This document shows positions 8,648 to 17,529 of a DNA stretch of 64,000 nt, piece by piece; positions within the stretch are counted from its first letter, which is position 1, and each line of letters begins with the position of its first letter. Source of the stretch: IMCC26077 sp964490435 (GTDB taxonomy: Bacteria > Actinomycetota > Actinomycetes > Nanopelagicales > Nanopelagicaceae). The notes under the pieces are model-generated. The model was not told the origin of the DNA. It did no database searches and worked only from the letters and a program-made list of their open reading frames with translations. Position numbers and translations under genes: made by a program. The DNA lies in contig CAZBCF010000002.1 of the NCBI GenBank assembly GCA_964490435.1, positions 6,268-70,267 of the forward strand, written 5' to 3'.

Positions 8648-10374
8648 GGTTTCGCGCACCGGTTCGGATTGTCCTCACCACTATTTTGACGGTCGCTTCA
8701 ATGCTCGCCACTGCTCTGCCAAGTAAGAGCGCAACCTTCTTCGACCTGATTCCGGGTGGTCCAGGAACACCTGGTTACTTCGGTGTCACCTTTGAAGAGC
8801 GGCAACCTGGCTTAGGTGAACTCGTCTCGGTGATTACCAGTAACTATCCTCGTAAAGATGCGAACGAGGTTCCCAATACCTATCTCTGCTCTTCCATGGA
8901 TGACCCCGAATGCAGCAAGGGCTCAGGAATCAATGCGCAGTTGGTATTACCGCCATGCACAACAGCGGCGCAGCGGATGTGCATCGAAGGCTTAAATCTT
9001 GCAAGTGGAACCAAGGCGCTAGAGAACGCCACGCTAGATCATGAGATTCCTGGTCCGCGAACGCCCGCCGACTCCGTTACTGGTTTGCCTGCCGGTGGCG
9101 GGCCGAGTCTGTGGAACGCACCGACAGTTGCGAACAAGGCAGGTACTAAAACCTATGGCGTCTCGGTGCGTGTGGTCTATTTCCAGAATCGCGAAGGCGT
9201 CGGCAGCGCATCAAAGCGCAACAATCCAATCTCCTTGCAATCGATGCGAGTAAGTGTCTTTCCCGTTCAAGTGGCAACGGGCAAGTACTACCAACTTGAG
9301 AGTTATGCCAGTACGAATGCCGATGGTGGAAAGACGTATGGAATTCGCCAAACTAGTAATGATTACGACTCATTAAATGATTGCGCGTGGACTGAAATTG
9401 GCAGTTGTGGACGTTATGTCGATTTTGCAGACGATACGCGAGTGAGTTTGACGTTGCGGATGGGCAGTGAGATGACTGGCTGGCTTTACGGCCGCATGAA
9501 AGATGTTAAGGTCGATGTCACCGCGCTTGATAAGACCTTCAACCGAATCACCATCGAGGGCGCCCCGGTTGCCGCGCCTGGAGCATATGGTGTCATCAAG
9601 AAGAGCGAATTAAAGAACAACCCTACGATCGACGCACGCATTCGCCTTAGCAGTAATGATTTTGGCTATAACGCAATGATGAACTCTCCCTATTCGAGTG
9701 GTGGAAACTATGATCCTGTTGGGAACTTCGAAGATTTCGCAGCATTCGAACCGATTCTCAAATCGATGCCTGATACTCGGGCACAATGGTTAATTGCCTC
9801 AGGCGCGAGCGTAAATGGATACCGCGCCCAAGTAACCGAGAAATGTTTCCAAGATAAAAGCAAACTTCTTGGAATCGTCACCACAAACGCGCTGATTTAT
9901 GAGAATGGTGCGCCACAGTTCAAAGATGGCACGCTCAACTACAAAGTCGCGGGACTGCATCATCAGGCCGATGGCGTCACACTAACCCGCGGAACTTATG
10001 ATCTTGCGATTCGTACCGAGACCGCGCGCTGCGTCTATGGTTTCTCAGATGCCCCAATTCAAGCATCCATCTCGGTGATTGGCGCGGATGGTCAAGAGCA
10101 GACCCTTGCTACTGAAAGCATCCGTGAGGATGCCAAGCGAGAATGGCTCTATTTGTCGGCGCAGAACTTCACCTTCTCCTCCCCCGTAATCAAAGTGAAA
10201 TTGACTCAAGATAAGAAACTCACTCCGGCCACCCCCGCGCCAAAGAATGAGACTGTGGGCGCACCGAAAGCCAATGCAGTCGTGAAGACGACAATAACTT
10301 GCGTGAAGGGAAAAATCACTCGAAAGATTTCTGGGGCCAATCCCAAATGTCCAAGCGGATTCAAGAGACGCTGA
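8644..10374 (+). CDS. Secreted protein of unknown function, NPKCPxGYK-tail family (copy 1)
   Basis: A 576-aa protein with a Sec signal peptide (hydrophobic residues 10-30, cleavage after about PSKSA). I do not recognise a catalytic domain. It shares with copies 15389-17245 and 61816-63678 a GGGPSLWNAP-type segment, a GWLYGRMKDV / ALDKTF segment, a long C-terminal module (GIVTTNALIYENGAP ... TYDLAIRTETARC ... NFTFSSPVIKVKLTQDKK) and a tail ITCVKGKITRK...NPKCPSGFKRR. The two tail cysteines could form a disulfide. Several other Cys pairs fit an extracytoplasmic protein. It starts inside the aldehyde dehydrogenase stop (ATGA). Confidence 0.85.
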   Translation: MRFRAPVRIVLTTILTVASMLATALPSKSATFFDLIPGGPGTPGYFGVTFEERQPGLGELVSVITSNYPRKDANEVPNTYLCSSMDDPECSKGSGINAQLVLPPCTTAAQRMCIEGLNLASGTKALENATLDHEIPGPRTPADSVTGLPAGGGPSLWNAPTVANKAGTKTYGVSVRVVYFQNREGVGSASKRNNPISLQSMRVSVFPVQVATGKYYQLESYASTNADGGKTYGIRQTSNDYDSLNDCAWTEIGSCGRYVDFADDTRVSLTLRMGSEMTGWLYGRMKDVKVDVTALDKTFNRITIEGAPVAAPGAYGVIKKSELKNNPTIDARIRLSSNDFGYNAMMNSPYSSGGNYDPVGNFEDFAAFEPILKSMPDTRAQWLIASGASVNGYRAQVTEKCFQDKSKLLGIVTTNALIYENGAPQFKDGTLNYKVAGLHHQADGVTLTRGTYDLAIRTETARCVYGFSDAPIQASISVIGADGQEQTLATESIREDAKREWLYLSAQNFTFSSPVIKVKLTQDKKLTPATPAPKNETVGAPKANAVVKTTITCVKGKITRKISGANPKCPSGFKRR

Positions 10375-10389
10375 TTTACCAGTAGTTTA

Positions 10390-10701
10390 TTAGTAGCGCG
10401 GCGCGTTGCGAGTGCGCTCGACTTTTGGCCCACGTTTATTCCGTGAATTCCAACAGGGGGTATGCCAATGTCGTCGATTCTCGGGATCTTCAGTTGGCCA
10501 GGCAACTATATGAGGAGTTGCCATTCGAATTTCGTGATCACAACCTGGACAGCGATAGACCTTTGTTGAACTGGCTCCCGTGAGCGCACGCACGATGAAA
10601 CCATCTTCTTCCCATTCGTTCGATGGTCGAGGTTCGCGGTCAGCCCCGGCTGCGTTTTCGGGGCGCGCATCCTTCGATCGATAGTTCTTTCGCGGACTCA
10701 C
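10390..10701 (-). CDS. Conserved actinobacterial zinc-ribbon-like protein
   Basis: A 103-aa basic protein. The middle holds YRCPGCDHEI, followed by a conserved PHIVAW and HWHTPCWNSR, so C-x2-C...H...C could bind one zinc. The C terminus ends in RNAPRY. This matches a small family widespread in actinobacteria, often labelled 'ATP/GTP-binding protein' without good support; its true role is unknown. The N-terminal 30 residues are charged and probably disordered. It is convergent with copy 1 of the secreted family and divergent from the ABC exporter. Confidence 0.82.
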   Translation of the reverse strand: MSPRKNYRSKDARPENAAGADREPRPSNEWEEDGFIVRALTGASSTKVYRCPGCDHEIRMATPHIVAWPTEDPENRRHWHTPCWNSRNKRGPKVERTRNAPRY

Positions 10702-10766
10702 CCCCCTATTTTCGCAGGAAATTCATATTAATTCTCGCTCTTTTATTGAGATAGTAGGGTGGGGAT

Positions 10767-11627
10767 GTGAGTTACGCGATTTCGGTACGAGGATTGACCA
10801 AGTCATACCGGAATAACAAGGGCGCTGCGATCACCGCGGTCAAAGGTATCGACCTTGATGTCGCAACTGGGGAGATATTTGCTCTCCTCGGTCCCAATGG
10901 CGCGGGTAAGACCAGCACAATTGAGATTCTCGAGGGGTATCGCAAGCGCGATGGTGGCGAACTCTCCGTCCTAGGAGAAGATCCGACTACGACCAATCTA
11001 CCCGCCTGGCGTAATCGAGTTGGCATAGTGCTTCAATCCACCAAGGATGCTGCCGATCTCTCAGTTGTCGAGATTCTCACCCATTTCGCTAAGTACTACT
11101 CACAACCACGTGATGTCGATGAAGTCATCGCATCGGTTGGTTTACAAGAGAAACGAAATGCGCGCGGTGAACACCTCTCCGGAGGTCAACGACGTCGCCT
11201 TGATGTAGCGCTCGGCATCATAGGAAACCCCGAGTTGCTCTTCCTCGATGAGCCTACGACCGGTTTTGATCCTGAGGCACGCCGTTCATTTTGGGATTTG
11301 ATTCGGTCACTTCGTGAATCGGGAACCACAATCCTCATGAGCACTCATTATCTTGATGAGGCAGAGGCGCTAGCAGATCGGGTCGCGGTAATGAATCAAG
11401 GGTTGATTGCCGACTGTGCAACGCCAGAGCAACTAGGTGGACGCGATCGTGAAAAGGTGAACGTCCGCTGGCGCGAGAATGGTGTCAACCACCAAGTGCT
11501 CACCGACAGACCAACTGAATTGGTGCGGACCCTTTCAGCACGCATCCCTGGAGAGATTCCAGAACTCACCCTCACGCGACCAACGCTCGAAGACATCTAT
11601 CTAAGGATGATTGGAGGGCAGCAGTGA
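10767..11627 (+). CDS. ABC transporter ATP-binding protein (DrrA-like exporter)
   Basis: A 286-aa cytoplasmic ATPase with Walker A GPNGAGKTS, Q-loop IVLQST, signature LSGGQRRR, Walker B LLFLDEPTTG and switch His in STHYLDEAE. The order and C-terminal extension match the drug/lipid exporter class that pairs with ABC-2 permeases. The start is GTG 10767, preceded by GGTGGGG. Its TGA overlaps the permease GTG start (GTGA). The substrate is unknown. Confidence 0.93.
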   Translation: MSYAISVRGLTKSYRNNKGAAITAVKGIDLDVATGEIFALLGPNGAGKTSTIEILEGYRKRDGGELSVLGEDPTTTNLPAWRNRVGIVLQSTKDAADLSVVEILTHFAKYYSQPRDVDEVIASVGLQEKRNARGEHLSGGQRRRLDVALGIIGNPELLFLDEPTTGFDPEARRSFWDLIRSLRESGTTILMSTHYLDEAEALADRVAVMNQGLIADCATPEQLGGRDREKVNVRWRENGVNHQVLTDRPTELVRTLSARIPGEIPELTLTRPTLEDIYLRMIGGQQ

Positions 11628-12418
11628 GCAATCAACCAGGCACCCTTGCAATCGGCTTCGCCCGCGGTGTCCTTGAGATCAAACAATTCATGCGCCAACG
11701 CGAGAGCGTTGTGTTCACGCTTCTCTTTCCGATTATTCTCCTCTTCATTTTCGGCTCGGTTTTCAAAGACGAGATCGCGCCAGGGGTAACTTTCAGTCAG
11801 TATTTCGTCGCAGGGATGATTGCATCAGGTTTGGTAAACACTGGTTTCCAACAACTTGCCATCACTATTCCCATGGAGCGTGATGATGGCACTCTGAAAA
11901 GGTTACGGGGAACGCCGGCACCAACTGCATCGTATTTCATCGGAAAGGTCATACTTGTTTTTGTCAGCATGATCATCCAGGTTGGACTATTGCTGGCCTT
12001 TGGCGTCGCGCTCTATGGAATTGAACTCCCCGCTACGCCCGAAAAGTGGCTGACTTTGGCGTGGGTGATGGCCCTTGGTATTGCAAGTTCGACGATTCTG
12101 GGCATTGCCTTCTCGGTAGTGCCGAAGAGTGGTCGCGGCGCATCGGCAGTCGTCTCGCCTATTGTCATCATTTTGCAATTTTTCAGCGGAGTCTTCTTCG
12201 TTTTCACGCAATTGCCAACCTGGATGCAGAACTTCGCGGCAATCTTCCCGCTGAAATGGTTGACCCAAGGAGTGCGTTCGGTTTTCCTACCAGATTCCTT
12301 CGCTACCCAGGAAGTTGCACGGAGTTGGGAACATGGTCGAACAGCGCTCATTCTCACTGCTTGGTTGATCGCCGGATTCTTTATCGCGATTAAGACCTTC
12401 CGATGGGAGAAGGCGTGA
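11624..12418 (+). CDS. ABC-2 type transporter permease
   Basis: A 264-aa membrane protein with about six membrane segments and the ABC-2 pattern (RGTPAPTASYFIGK, then a long hydrophobic region and FFSGVFF). It forms the membrane half of the exporter with the preceding ATPase, with translation coupled by a GTGA overlap at 11624. Its own stop overlaps the GTG start of the next gene, again GTGA, so the Lys/Pro-rich secreted protein belongs to the same transcription unit. Confidence 0.92.
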   Translation: MSNQPGTLAIGFARGVLEIKQFMRQRESVVFTLLFPIILLFIFGSVFKDEIAPGVTFSQYFVAGMIASGLVNTGFQQLAITIPMERDDGTLKRLRGTPAPTASYFIGKVILVFVSMIIQVGLLLAFGVALYGIELPATPEKWLTLAWVMALGIASSTILGIAFSVVPKSGRGASAVVSPIVIILQFFSGVFFVFTQLPTWMQNFAAIFPLKWLTQGVRSVFLPDSFATQEVARSWEHGRTALILTAWLIAGFFIAIKTFRWEKA

Positions 12419-13173
12419 GGCTGGATCAACTATTAACACGGGTATTAACACGTGTATTAAAGCAAGTAGTCAGTGGAGCACTTTCATTGGTGCTCGCAAC
12501 ATCTATGGTGGTCACAGGTACACATGTGACCAGTGCCAGTGCTGCCAGTGCTGCAAGTACGGCCAGCGCTGCTAAGAAACCAACACCAAAAGCATCGCCC
12601 ACCACAAAAAAACCGGCCAAGAAAATAACCAAGAAACCAGCCAAGAAACCAGCCAAGAAAACAACCAAGAAGAAGCCGCGCAAAATCTCAAAACCCATTC
12701 CTTCACCTGCACCAAAATGGCCGCCTAAAGGTTTTAAGGAGATAGATGGTGTGTATATCTCCACTCCTAAGAGTGAAAAAGAGTTGGTTGGCGTTCTCAG
12801 CGCCAAGACCACCTTGCTGAGTGAGATAAGAGCGTGCGAAAAGCAGGTGTGTGCTGTCATATATGTTGCATCTGAGAGTAAATGTAAGTGGTGGGAGGTG
12901 CAGGCAATCGTCATCGGCAGGTACGCAGACGTCCTGGGAGATCTACGAACCTTGGCCAAAGGCACTAAAGCGCGCGAGCGCAAGACCATCATTTTGATAA
13001 GCAATGAACCAGTCGAAAATTATGCCGAAATCCTCAACATGAAAGCCTTCTGCCGAAATGATGCCGTTACGGGCAAGATTCCCAGCAATATCTTCACTCC
13101 AAATCCTGCATTGACGCCAAGTCCGGCTGCTTCAGCAACCGCTACCCCATCTCCATCTCCTGCTGCAAGTTAA
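12415..13173 (+). CDS. Secreted or anchored Lys/Ala/Pro-rich protein, function unknown
   Basis: About 252 aa from GTG 12415, chosen over ATG 12403 because it makes a GTGA overlap with the permease stop and has GGGAGAAGG just upstream. It has an N-terminal hydrophobic helix (about residues 15-35), then an Ala/Ser stretch and a histone-H1-like Lys/Pro region of about 45 residues (12-bp DNA repeats of the AAACCAGCCAAG type around 12608-12670). A globular part of about 110 aa with four Cys follows, then a Pro/Ser/Ala/Thr tail. No family is recognised. The basic linker could bind anionic wall polymers; this is inference. Confidence 0.75.
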   Translation: MRLDQLLTRVLTRVLKQVVSGALSLVLATSMVVTGTHVTSASAASAASTASAAKKPTPKASPTTKKPAKKITKKPAKKPAKKTTKKKPRKISKPIPSPAPKWPPKGFKEIDGVYISTPKSEKELVGVLSAKTTLLSEIRACEKQVCAVIYVASESKCKWWEVQAIVIGRYADVLGDLRTLAKGTKARERKTIILISNEPVENYAEILNMKAFCRNDAVTGKIPSNIFTPNPALTPSPAASATATPSPSPAAS

Positions 13174-13198
13174 GCGAATTTCACCTATCCTTTCCGCC

Positions 13199-13522
13199 AT
13201 GCTCGGTGGAATCAATAATCAGATGTTCTTCCAAGCCTTTGGTGGCTTCTTTGCATTACTGATTCTGATTCCACTTCTGCGTTGGACCTTCACACGCGGG
13301 AAATCACATGTAGCGCCCCCGGCCAAGAGCGGCAACAGCGATGAATATGGGCTACTCATTCCAGTAAGCAGGCCCACCAATTACATTGAGGGCGAGATGG
13401 CGCGCAAAAAACTCATTGATGCGAACATCCGTGCAAATCTTGTACAAGCGAAGGATGGGATAGCGCTGTTGGTCTTCCCCGAGGAGCTCTCTGCTGCGCA
13501 GGCAATCCTCAACCAGAAATAA
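13199..13522 (+). CDS. Small membrane-anchored protein with DUF2007-like soluble domain
   Basis: A 107-aa protein with one N-terminal membrane helix (FGGFFALLILIPLLRW), a short linker and a soluble domain of about 65 residues (GLLIPVSRPTNYIEGEMARKKLIDANI...). That domain resembles the small ferredoxin-like 'putative signal transducing' fold in which a variable residue set follows EA(E)xARxxLEAxGI. The assignment to DUF2007 is tentative. It is convergent with the cobalamin adenosyltransferase gene; the two stop codons abut as TAATTA. Confidence 0.68.
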   Translation: MLGGINNQMFFQAFGGFFALLILIPLLRWTFTRGKSHVAPPAKSGNSDEYGLLIPVSRPTNYIEGEMARKKLIDANIRANLVQAKDGIALLVFPEELSAAQAILNQK

Positions 13523-14095
13523 TTACCGATTGGCGCCTGGAACCCACAGTTCATCTCCGACGCTCTTATTTTCATAACGCGCGAGTACAAAGAGAAGATC
13601 CGAGAGTCGATTCAGATATTTTGCCGTGAGTGGGTTGACGCCGGCGCCGAAAGCATGAATAGCCGCCCAGGTGCACCGCTCGGCTCGGCGCACTACAGTG
13701 CGCGCGACATGTAAGAGTGCAGCTGCTGCGGTGCCTCCCGGAAGCACAAACGAGCGAAGTGGCGCTAAATCTTTATTGAACTCATCAATCTGCTCCTCGA
13801 GATGAGCGATCTGCGATTCCAAGATTCGAAGTTGTTCGTGCGGTGGGTTATCAATCATCGGCGTGCAGAGATCTGCGCCGACATCGAAGAGATCATTTTG
13901 GATTCGGGTGAGAAGTTTCTTCACCTCGGGTGAGACCTGAGCCATTGCAAGCACGACCCCAATGCTCGAGTTCGCCTCATCGACGGTGGCATACGCCTCA
14001 AGACGGGGGTCGTTCTTAGAGGTCCGACTCATATCCCCTAACGAAGTCGTGCCATCATCACCGGTTTTCGTATAGATACGCGTCAGATTCACCAT
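13523..14095 (-). CDS. Cob(I)alamin adenosyltransferase, PduO/MMAB type
   Basis: A 190-aa enzyme that transfers the adenosyl group of ATP to cob(I)alamin, making the cofactor of methylmalonyl-CoA mutase. It shows the N-terminal ATP-binding TRIYTKTGDDGTTSLGD, EAYATVDEANS, FVLPGG and the VRRAERCTWA motif typical of the PduO fold. ATG 14095 is immediately preceded by AGGAG (1-nt spacing); GTG 14092, one codon in, is an equally plausible start. It is divergent from murA with 27 bp between. It fits with meaB and mce at 4.0-5.3 kb. Confidence 0.9.
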   Translation of the reverse strand: MVNLTRIYTKTGDDGTTSLGDMSRTSKNDPRLEAYATVDEANSSIGVVLAMAQVSPEVKKLLTRIQNDLFDVGADLCTPMIDNPPHEQLRILESQIAHLEEQIDEFNKDLAPLRSFVLPGGTAAAALLHVARTVVRRAERCTWAAIHAFGAGVNPLTAKYLNRLSDLLFVLARYENKSVGDELWVPGANR

Positions 14096-14122
14096 GCTCC
14101 TACCCTAAAGTAAACCTCTACG

Positions 14123-15388
14123 ATGAACCACATGGAGCGATTCGAGGTCACCGGCGGGGCCCGCCTCGTAGGCGAGGTCCAGGTTCATGGCGCGAAGAAT
14201 TCGATCCTTAAATTGATGGCTGCGGCGCTGTTGGCCCCAGGCGAACATCGCCTGGGTAACGTCCCGGCAATCGCCGATGTCTCAATCATGGCCGAACTAC
14301 TCGTACGTCTCGGTTGTGCGGTCACTCATGATGAGCAGACCCTAACTTTGACAATCGTCGTCCCAGAGCAACTGGAACATCGCGCAGATTATGACTTGGT
14401 GCGAAAGATGCGCGCGTCAATCAATGTGCTCGGGCCATTACTTGCGCGCACTGCTCGCGCTGAAGTCGCACTTCCCGGAGGTGACGCGATTGGCTCGCGT
14501 GGACTGGATTTTCATATCAAAGGTTTAGAAGCCCTCGGTGCACAGGTCAATAATGAGCATGGTTACATCATCGCAACTTCACCTGGTCGATTGCGTGGAG
14601 CGACTATTGAGTTGGAATTTCCCAGCGTAGGCGCGACTGAGAATCTCTTGACCGCTGCTGTGCTGGCTCGCGGTGAGAGCATTATTGACAATGCCGCTCG
14701 CGAACCTGACATCGTCGATATGGGAATCTATCTGCAGAAGATGGGGGCTCAAATCTCTGGCCTAGGCACTTCGACACTTACGGTAACTGGAGTCGACGCG
14801 TTACATCCTGCCGATCATGAAGCGCTCCCCGATCGAATTGTCGCTGGTACATGGGCCTTCGCTGCCACGATGACTCAAGGCGATATCACCATCACCAATG
14901 CCAATCCCGAGCACCTTGAAATTCCACTGGAGAAATTGGTGCTTTCGGGGGCAGTTGTCACCACTATTCCAGGTGGATTACGAGTTCGGATGGATCATCG
15001 TCCGAAGGCGATTGATGCGGTCACTCTTCCGTATCCAGGATTCCCCACAGATCTGCAACCGATGATTGTCGCGCTCAATGCGATTGCCCAAGGATCCGCA
15101 CTCGTCACTGAGAATGTCTTTGAAGGTCGCTTTATGTTCATAAACGAGTTGGTTCGATTAGGCGCTGACGTCACGACTGATGGCCATCACGCGTTCATCA
15201 AAGGGCGCGAGATTCTCTCGAGTGCACCAGTTGCTGCGACAGATATCAGGGCGGGAGCGGCTTTGGTACTTGCCGCTTTAGTCTGTGATGGCAAAACCGT
15301 GATCGAAGACATCTTTCATATTGATCGTGGCTACCCACAATTTGATGCTCAACTTCGCAAACTGGGCGCCAAGATAATTAGAGTCTGA
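14123..15388 (+). CDS. murA: UDP-N-acetylglucosamine 1-carboxyvinyltransferase, Asp active-site variant
   Basis: First committed enzyme of peptidoglycan synthesis, adding enolpyruvate from PEP to UDP-GlcNAc. Length 421 aa is normal; the Lys-Asn pair is K25-N26. The position equal to E. coli Cys115 is Asp121 (LPGGDAIGSRG). This Cys-to-Asp form is known from Mycobacterium tuberculosis and leaves the enzyme insensitive to fosfomycin, so intrinsic resistance is expected. The ATG at 14132 is an alternative start. It ends with zero spacing against the convergent secreted gene at 15389. Confidence 0.95.
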   Translation: MNHMERFEVTGGARLVGEVQVHGAKNSILKLMAAALLAPGEHRLGNVPAIADVSIMAELLVRLGCAVTHDEQTLTLTIVVPEQLEHRADYDLVRKMRASINVLGPLLARTARAEVALPGGDAIGSRGLDFHIKGLEALGAQVNNEHGYIIATSPGRLRGATIELEFPSVGATENLLTAAVLARGESIIDNAAREPDIVDMGIYLQKMGAQISGLGTSTLTVTGVDALHPADHEALPDRIVAGTWAFAATMTQGDITITNANPEHLEIPLEKLVLSGAVVTTIPGGLRVRMDHRPKAIDAVTLPYPGFPTDLQPMIVALNAIAQGSALVTENVFEGRFMFINELVRLGADVTTDGHHAFIKGREILSSAPVAATDIRAGAALVLAALVCDGKTVIEDIFHIDRGYPQFDAQLRKLGAKIIRV

Positions 15389-17245
15389 TTACTTCTTAGT
15401 AAAACCTGCAGGACACTTGGGGTTCGTTCCAGAAACTTTCCTAGTGACCTTACCCTTTACGCATGTGATGGATTTCTTCGTTGTCACTTTTGGAGTGACT
15501 GTTGCAGCGGCTGAAGTTGTGGCTGGGGCTGCTTCTTCACCTTTCTTATCCTGCACCAATTTAACTTTGAGAGTTGGCGACGAGTAGGTGAAGCCTTCGG
15601 CGCTCAAGTAGACCCAGTTTCCGTTTCGGAAGAGCTCGACAGTGGAACCTTTGCTCTCTCCGCTAGATGAATTAGTGATAGAAATTTCCACCTTGCTCGG
15701 CACATCCTTTACCCCGTATAGACACTGCACCAGATCTGCCCGCATCGAGAGGCCATAAGTGCCGATATTTTCGGTTTTCCCATCGGGTGCAAAATGAGGC
15801 GCCGCCACTTTGTAATCAAGCGTTTGCGTCTCCTTATTGAAATCGGGCGCGCCCGGCGAATACGCAGATGCATTGGTAGCAACCACGCCTTGGAGACCCT
15901 TGGCACTCGAGCAACTCTGGGATGAATCGAGAGTTGTACTAGAGATGGTCCAACTGGGGAAGGTAATCAATGCTTTGTCTGGAAAATACTTCTGCCACGT
16001 TTGGTAGGTCTGAAGGGCATCGACATCCCCTGAATAGACAGTCGCTGCTCCATTTAATCTGCCGTAACCAATATCGTTCTGAGTTCCATCTGATTTTACA
16101 AAGTAACTCTCGGGAATCGTGCGCCATTTCACCCAATTACCTGCAACTACATCAACGCCTGCACCTGCTTCGACTTTCACGAGGTCGAAGGTTGAGTCGA
16201 GTGGTGCGCTCACGACATTTGGTTTGTTTAGCCGCCCAGAGACCCAACCGGAGAGGGAATTAGGCAATTTAACCTCGAGCAATACCTTGGCGTTCGCAGG
16301 GAATACCGAGCGGTGATAGCACTTACCAACATCATGAGCTACGCAACTTGGTTGGATACTCACGCCCCGCACGGCACGAAAACCCTCTTTCCCGTAAGGA
16401 AAATCCTCGAGCCGAGGCGCAACTGTAATCATCGAAGTATTTTCTAGCGCAAGTGGTATCACTTCGAAGTTGAAGGTCGGTTTTGTGAGCACCCATTCAT
16501 TTGCGCCCTTTGAACCGTAGTTACGAATGAAACCTCGCAGTAAGTAACCCGCGCTTGCTCCTCCCGGCGCCTCTGCCTTCCATATCCAGGGTACTGATCC
16601 ATTGAATGCAACTCCGCCGCCAGGAAAAGTCTTTCCAGTAAATGTGATTGCACCTACTGGTATTTGTGTCTGAGGCGTTCCTACTACAACCGATCCATCA
16701 CTCAGTTTCAATGCAAAGCTCTTAATGCATGCACTCGAATTATCAGAAAGACACGGGGGCATCACAGAATCGATCCGCATCGATTGATACTTGCTATTAG
16801 CAATCGTGCAATTGGGGTCTGCAAAGCCACTACACAGAATCGATTCGGTGGAATCGTCCTCACTTATTCTCGACTTCTGTAATCGAATCGCAGAAATAGG
16901 CGGGAAGGTAGATTCCGAACTGAACATGACCCCAAGTTGTTCTGGATCTTTCTGGGAATTACCAAATCGAGTGACTATCTGCGGCAGATTTGCTTGCGCC
17001 CAACTAAGAACTGTGTCGGGTGGTGCGGCAGAGCGAAACGGTTCGATTCGATATGCCGAATTTCCCTGCATCAATTCTTGCTCATTAATCTGCATCTCAG
17101 AGGGGCTCATAGGAGTGTAAGCACCTGAGTTTGAGCCAGAATTGGGTCCAGAATTGGGACCAGTATCAGCGAAGACCGCTGGTGCCGAAAGAAGGGCAAG
17201 GGAAAGAGTCAGTGCCACAATGCGTGCTTGCGATCCTGCTTTCAT
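15389..17245 (-). CDS. Secreted protein of unknown function, NPKCPxGYK-tail family (copy 2)
   Basis: A 618-aa protein with a Sec signal peptide (cleavage after about AVFA, residue 26) and a short GPNSG-type repeat right after it. The body carries the family segments SGWVSGRLNKPNV / PLDSTFDLVKV, GVVATNASAYSPGAP, GTYGLSMRADLVQC, NWVYLSAEGFTYSSPTLKVKLVQDKK and the tail ITCVKGKVTRKVSG.NPKCPAGFTKK, aligning with the copy at 8644. No catalytic motif is recognised. It sits 32 bp after atpC on the same strand, with a hairpin around its ribosome binding site, so it may be read through from the atp operon. Confidence 0.85.
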   Translation of the reverse strand: MKAGSQARIVALTLSLALLSAPAVFADTGPNSGPNSGSNSGAYTPMSPSEMQINEQELMQGNSAYRIEPFRSAAPPDTVLSWAQANLPQIVTRFGNSQKDPEQLGVMFSSESTFPPISAIRLQKSRISEDDSTESILCSGFADPNCTIANSKYQSMRIDSVMPPCLSDNSSACIKSFALKLSDGSVVVGTPQTQIPVGAITFTGKTFPGGGVAFNGSVPWIWKAEAPGGASAGYLLRGFIRNYGSKGANEWVLTKPTFNFEVIPLALENTSMITVAPRLEDFPYGKEGFRAVRGVSIQPSCVAHDVGKCYHRSVFPANAKVLLEVKLPNSLSGWVSGRLNKPNVVSAPLDSTFDLVKVEAGAGVDVVAGNWVKWRTIPESYFVKSDGTQNDIGYGRLNGAATVYSGDVDALQTYQTWQKYFPDKALITFPSWTISSTTLDSSQSCSSAKGLQGVVATNASAYSPGAPDFNKETQTLDYKVAAPHFAPDGKTENIGTYGLSMRADLVQCLYGVKDVPSKVEISITNSSSGESKGSTVELFRNGNWVYLSAEGFTYSSPTLKVKLVQDKKGEEAAPATTSAAATVTPKVTTKKSITCVKGKVTRKVSGTNPKCPAGFTKK

Positions 17246-17249
17246 AGCC

Positions 17250-17269
17250 CACTCGCTCCCTTGCGAGTG
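17250..17269 (-). promoter_or_regulatory. Hairpin over the ribosome binding site of the secreted gene
   Basis: On the minus strand CACTCGC and GCGAGTG form a perfect 7-bp stem around the loop AAGGGA, four bases before the ATG at 17245. The only Shine-Dalgarno-like purines (AAGGGAG) are in the loop and stem, so the fold should reduce translation. No T-run follows, so it is not a typical intrinsic terminator for atpC. Confidence 0.5.
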
Positions 17270-17277
17270 ATTATCCC

Positions 17278-17529
17278 CTAGTCGCCGCTCTCACCCAAGA
17301 TAGAGACGCGGTCTTTATTCACCGACAGGAAGCCGCCGTGAATCTGGAAGGTTGTGCTCTGCCCATTGGTCTCATTCACAACGACCTCGCCGTCGACGAG
17401 CACTCCTAAAAGGGAAATATGTCCCGGAAGGATTCCCAAATCTCCGGCTAGGGTGCGGGCCCTAACCATGCTGGCTTCACCCGAAAAGATCCTCTTCTCG
17501 GGTGTCACGACTTCGACTTTGAGCGCCAT
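17278..17529 (-). CDS. atpC: F1 ATP synthase epsilon subunit (short form)
   Basis: An 83-aa protein matching the N-terminal beta-sandwich domain (VEVVTPEKRIFSGEA, LAGDLGILPGHISLLGVL). The usual 130-140 aa form has a C-terminal helical hairpin that inhibits ATP hydrolysis; it is absent here, so regulation of the rotor by epsilon is probably reduced. Short epsilon subunits are known in some bacteria. Its ATG overlaps the atpD stop as TAATG. It is the last subunit gene of the operon. Confidence 0.93.
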   Translation of the reverse strand: MALKVEVVTPEKRIFSGEASMVRARTLAGDLGILPGHISLLGVLVDGEVVVNETNGQSTTFQIHGGFLSVNKDRVSILGESGD

